A DNA stretch of 64,000 nucleotides from an uncultured Eubacteriales bacterium (lineage in GTDB: Bacteria; Bacillota; Clostridia; Oscillospirales; Acutalibacteraceae): the NCBI GenBank assembly GCA_934729465.1, contig CAKVEP010000005.1:1-64000 (forward strand). The letters run 5' to 3'. Every line of letters starts with the position of its first letter. Within the stretch, counting starts at the first letter, position 1. The notes beneath the pieces were generated by a model. It saw only the letters and a program-made list of their open reading frames with translations. It did not search any database and had not been told where the DNA came from. A program made the position numbers and the translations under genes. Below are positions 62,593 to 64,000 of this stretch, one piece after another.

Positions 62593-63684
62593 TTATAATA
62601 AATTATTTATTAAGCTTATCCACTTTTCAAGAATTTCAGTTTTATCAAACAAATTCAAATTTCCCGTACTTCGTTGGGAGAAAAGTATCCTTTTTTCCTT
62701 ATTCCGAATAAGCTCGCAAATTTTTTTAATCATAGACTCCTTATTATAGCACTCTATTAAATATCCGTCAAAACCATCTCGGACAATCTCAGAAGGTCCT
62801 GTTAAACAGTCAAAACTTATAATTGGCAAATGATTAGCTTTTGCCTCCAAGAGCACAAGCGGAAGACCTTCTCTGTAAGACGTCATAACATACATTCCAT
62901 AATGTTTGTATTTTTCATACATTTTATCTGTTGAGCCCTTTAAAATTACGTTTCTTTCAAGGTTTTCTTCCCTTATCCACTTTTCAAGATTTGGTCGTTG
63001 TTCTCCATCGCCATATATATGCCACTGCCAATCAGGATATTTTGAAAAAACGCCTTTTGCAATATCTAGCAACATATCATAGCCCTTCTCAGAGCTAAGA
63101 CGTCCGCAAGACAGCATCATCTTAGATTCACTATCATACTCTGAAGTATATTTCATAAGCTCACCGTCAAGCCAATTGTATATACAAACCATTTTGTCTT
63201 TTTTAACCCCGAATTTATCTATGTAGTCATTAAGAGTCCTCTCTGTAAGAACTACTGTCTTATCACACAACTTGCTAGCTAACTTCCTGAAAATCACGGC
63301 TTTTTTATCATCGTATTGATTCATTAATGCTCCGTGGTCGCAAAAGACAAACTTACTATTTACAAACGGTTTTATAGGAAGAACTATAGGCGGAGTAAAA
63401 TGTCCAACCATAAACACAACATCTATATCGTTTTCCCTAACATAATCAATAAGTTTCTTAGAAGACTTTACAATAAGACCCCTTATTCTGCTTTCACTTG
63501 GATTACCCAAACTATAGCACTTAATATTACTGTTTATATTATAGTGACAATCCTTTACATCTCCGCATATCGACACTATATGAACATTATACATTTCGCT
63601 TAGCTCGTTACACAATGAAACAAGTACTCTTTCTATTCCTCCAACATTTGATATATTAAAATCAATAAAGCATAAATTTTTCAT
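62593..63684 (-). CDS. glycosyltransferase family 4
   Basis: A 363-residue GT-B fold glycosyltransferase. N-terminal FNISNVGGIERVLVSLCN is the acceptor-side start of GT4 enzymes. The donor-side domain has MMLSCGRLSSEKGYDMLL, YGDGEQRPNLEKWI, and the E-x7-E region YREGLPLVLLEAKANHLPIISFD. It adds one sugar of the exopolysaccharide repeat unit; which sugar is not decided by sequence. It starts 20 bases after the gene at the right edge. Confidence 0.9.
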   Translation of the reverse strand: MKNLCFIDFNISNVGGIERVLVSLCNELSEMYNVHIVSICGDVKDCHYNINSNIKCYSLGNPSESRIRGLIVKSSKKLIDYVRENDIDVVFMVGHFTPPIVLPIKPFVNSKFVFCDHGALMNQYDDKKAVIFRKLASKLCDKTVVLTERTLNDYIDKFGVKKDKMVCIYNWLDGELMKYTSEYDSESKMMLSCGRLSSEKGYDMLLDIAKGVFSKYPDWQWHIYGDGEQRPNLEKWIREENLERNVILKGSTDKMYEKYKHYGMYVMTSYREGLPLVLLEAKANHLPIISFDCLTGPSEIVRDGFDGYLIECYNKESMIKKICELIRNKEKRILFSQRSTGNLNLFDKTEILEKWISLINNLL

Positions 63685-63703
63685 TTAAAATTATCCTTCT
63701 ATC

Positions 63704-64000
63704 TTATTTTTTAACAGCGTCAAAAAGCCTGAAATTTCGACCTTTATTTTTAACAGTCAGTTTCTCGTAAGCCTTGGGGCTAAACAATAACACTATTGTT
63801 GCTAATTTACGTTTTAATGAAAAATGTTTGTTCGACAAAATTTTAAAAGTATTTTTTCTAATTATCAAAAGTACCTTATTATATTCGTCTTGAAGACTTA
63901 AATCATTGCTCATAATAATTTTATCAAACACATACATATAAGACCACAAATGTCTAAACATAGCCTGTGATTCTAACTCAGGGTAAAATTTTCTCACTAT
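63704..64000 (-). CDS. C-terminal part of a glycosyltransferase (GT2-like), cut by the window end
   Basis: About 98 codons, open to the right edge; no good start codon is in view. The visible segment KFYPELESQAMFRHLWSYM-YVFDKIIMS and a basic tail ending in SPKAYEKLTVKNKGRNFRL resembles the C-terminus of GT2 enzymes of EPS clusters. Upstream catalytic motifs lie outside the window, so this is a tentative family call. Confidence 0.6.
   Translation of the reverse strand: MVRKFYPELESQAMFRHLWSYMYVFDKIIMSNDLSLQDEYNKVLLIIRKNTFKILSNKHFSLKRKLATIVLLFSPKAYEKLTVKNKGRNFRLFDAVKK

Overview
The window is one 64 kb stretch of AT-rich chromosome from a low-GC Gram-positive anaerobe, most likely a Clostridia (Oscillospiraceae- or Lachnospiraceae-like) bacterium. 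Evidence: strong AAAGGAGG-type ribosome binding sites, frequent TTG/GTG starts, consensus TTGACA-17-TATAAT promoters, T-tailed hairpin terminators, and family content typical of that class (HemZ, bifunctional Rel, ClpC, LCP protein, Na+-pump decarboxylase subunits, a dockerin protein, a NatAB exporter). Species cannot be fixed from the sequence. Most genes are intact; one small DNA-binding gene beside a tRNA is broken.

Layout. 0.5-5.5 kb: NHLM-type peptide export operon (short HlyD-like adaptor, C39 peptidase-ABC exporter, second ABC exporter) with no recognisable precursor peptide. 5.6-6.7 kb: unrecognised 266-residue protein behind a perfect consensus promoter. 6.7-11.1 kb: a two-gene operon coding for a protein that resembles the tube/baseplate adaptor of contractile injection systems and a 1222-residue acidic, coiled-coil, repeat-bearing protein. 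11.3-22.3 kb: housekeeping block transcribed leftward (tcdA, recJ, rel, MBL hydrolase, hemZ, uridine-kinase-like, zinc ribbon, iscS, thiI). 22.4-26.1 kb: natAB, then divergent oadG-oadB. 26.2-29.0 kb: tRNA-Arg(ACG), a broken excisionase-like gene, an AAA+ ATPase with an apparent signal peptide, and an HTH regulator/membrane protein pair with a clear operator. 29.1-38.5 kb: arginine and agmatine catabolism, with aguB-aguD-aguA-arcC leftward and arcA-arcB-arcD-like rightward. These make ATP from carbamoyl phosphate, apparently through one shared carbamate kinase.

38.5-50.1 kb: DNA repair and housekeeping (recD2, 3-methyladenine glycosylase, LCP protein, tsaD-rimI-polA, clpC) plus a strongly expressed-looking 171-residue coiled-coil protein with a structured leader. 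50.1-53.2 kb: a DUF1887/Card1-like CARF-nuclease downstream of an exported propeller-like dockerin protein. 53.3-55.0 kb: a BcrAB-like ABC transporter. 55.1-58.2 kb: a class B penicillin-binding protein and an FHA-RodA/FtsW fusion, a peptidoglycan synthase pair. 58.2-64 kb: exopolysaccharide locus (flippase, degenerate tyrosine-kinase-like protein, Wzz-like protein, polymerase, two glycosyltransferases), running off the right edge.

The most unusual items are the CIS-adaptor/giant acidic protein operon, the exported AAA+ ATPase, the Walker-less CpsD-like protein, the stand-alone Card1-like nuclease and the precursor-less NHLM exporter. All product names rest on reading motifs and family resemblance; no database search was run.
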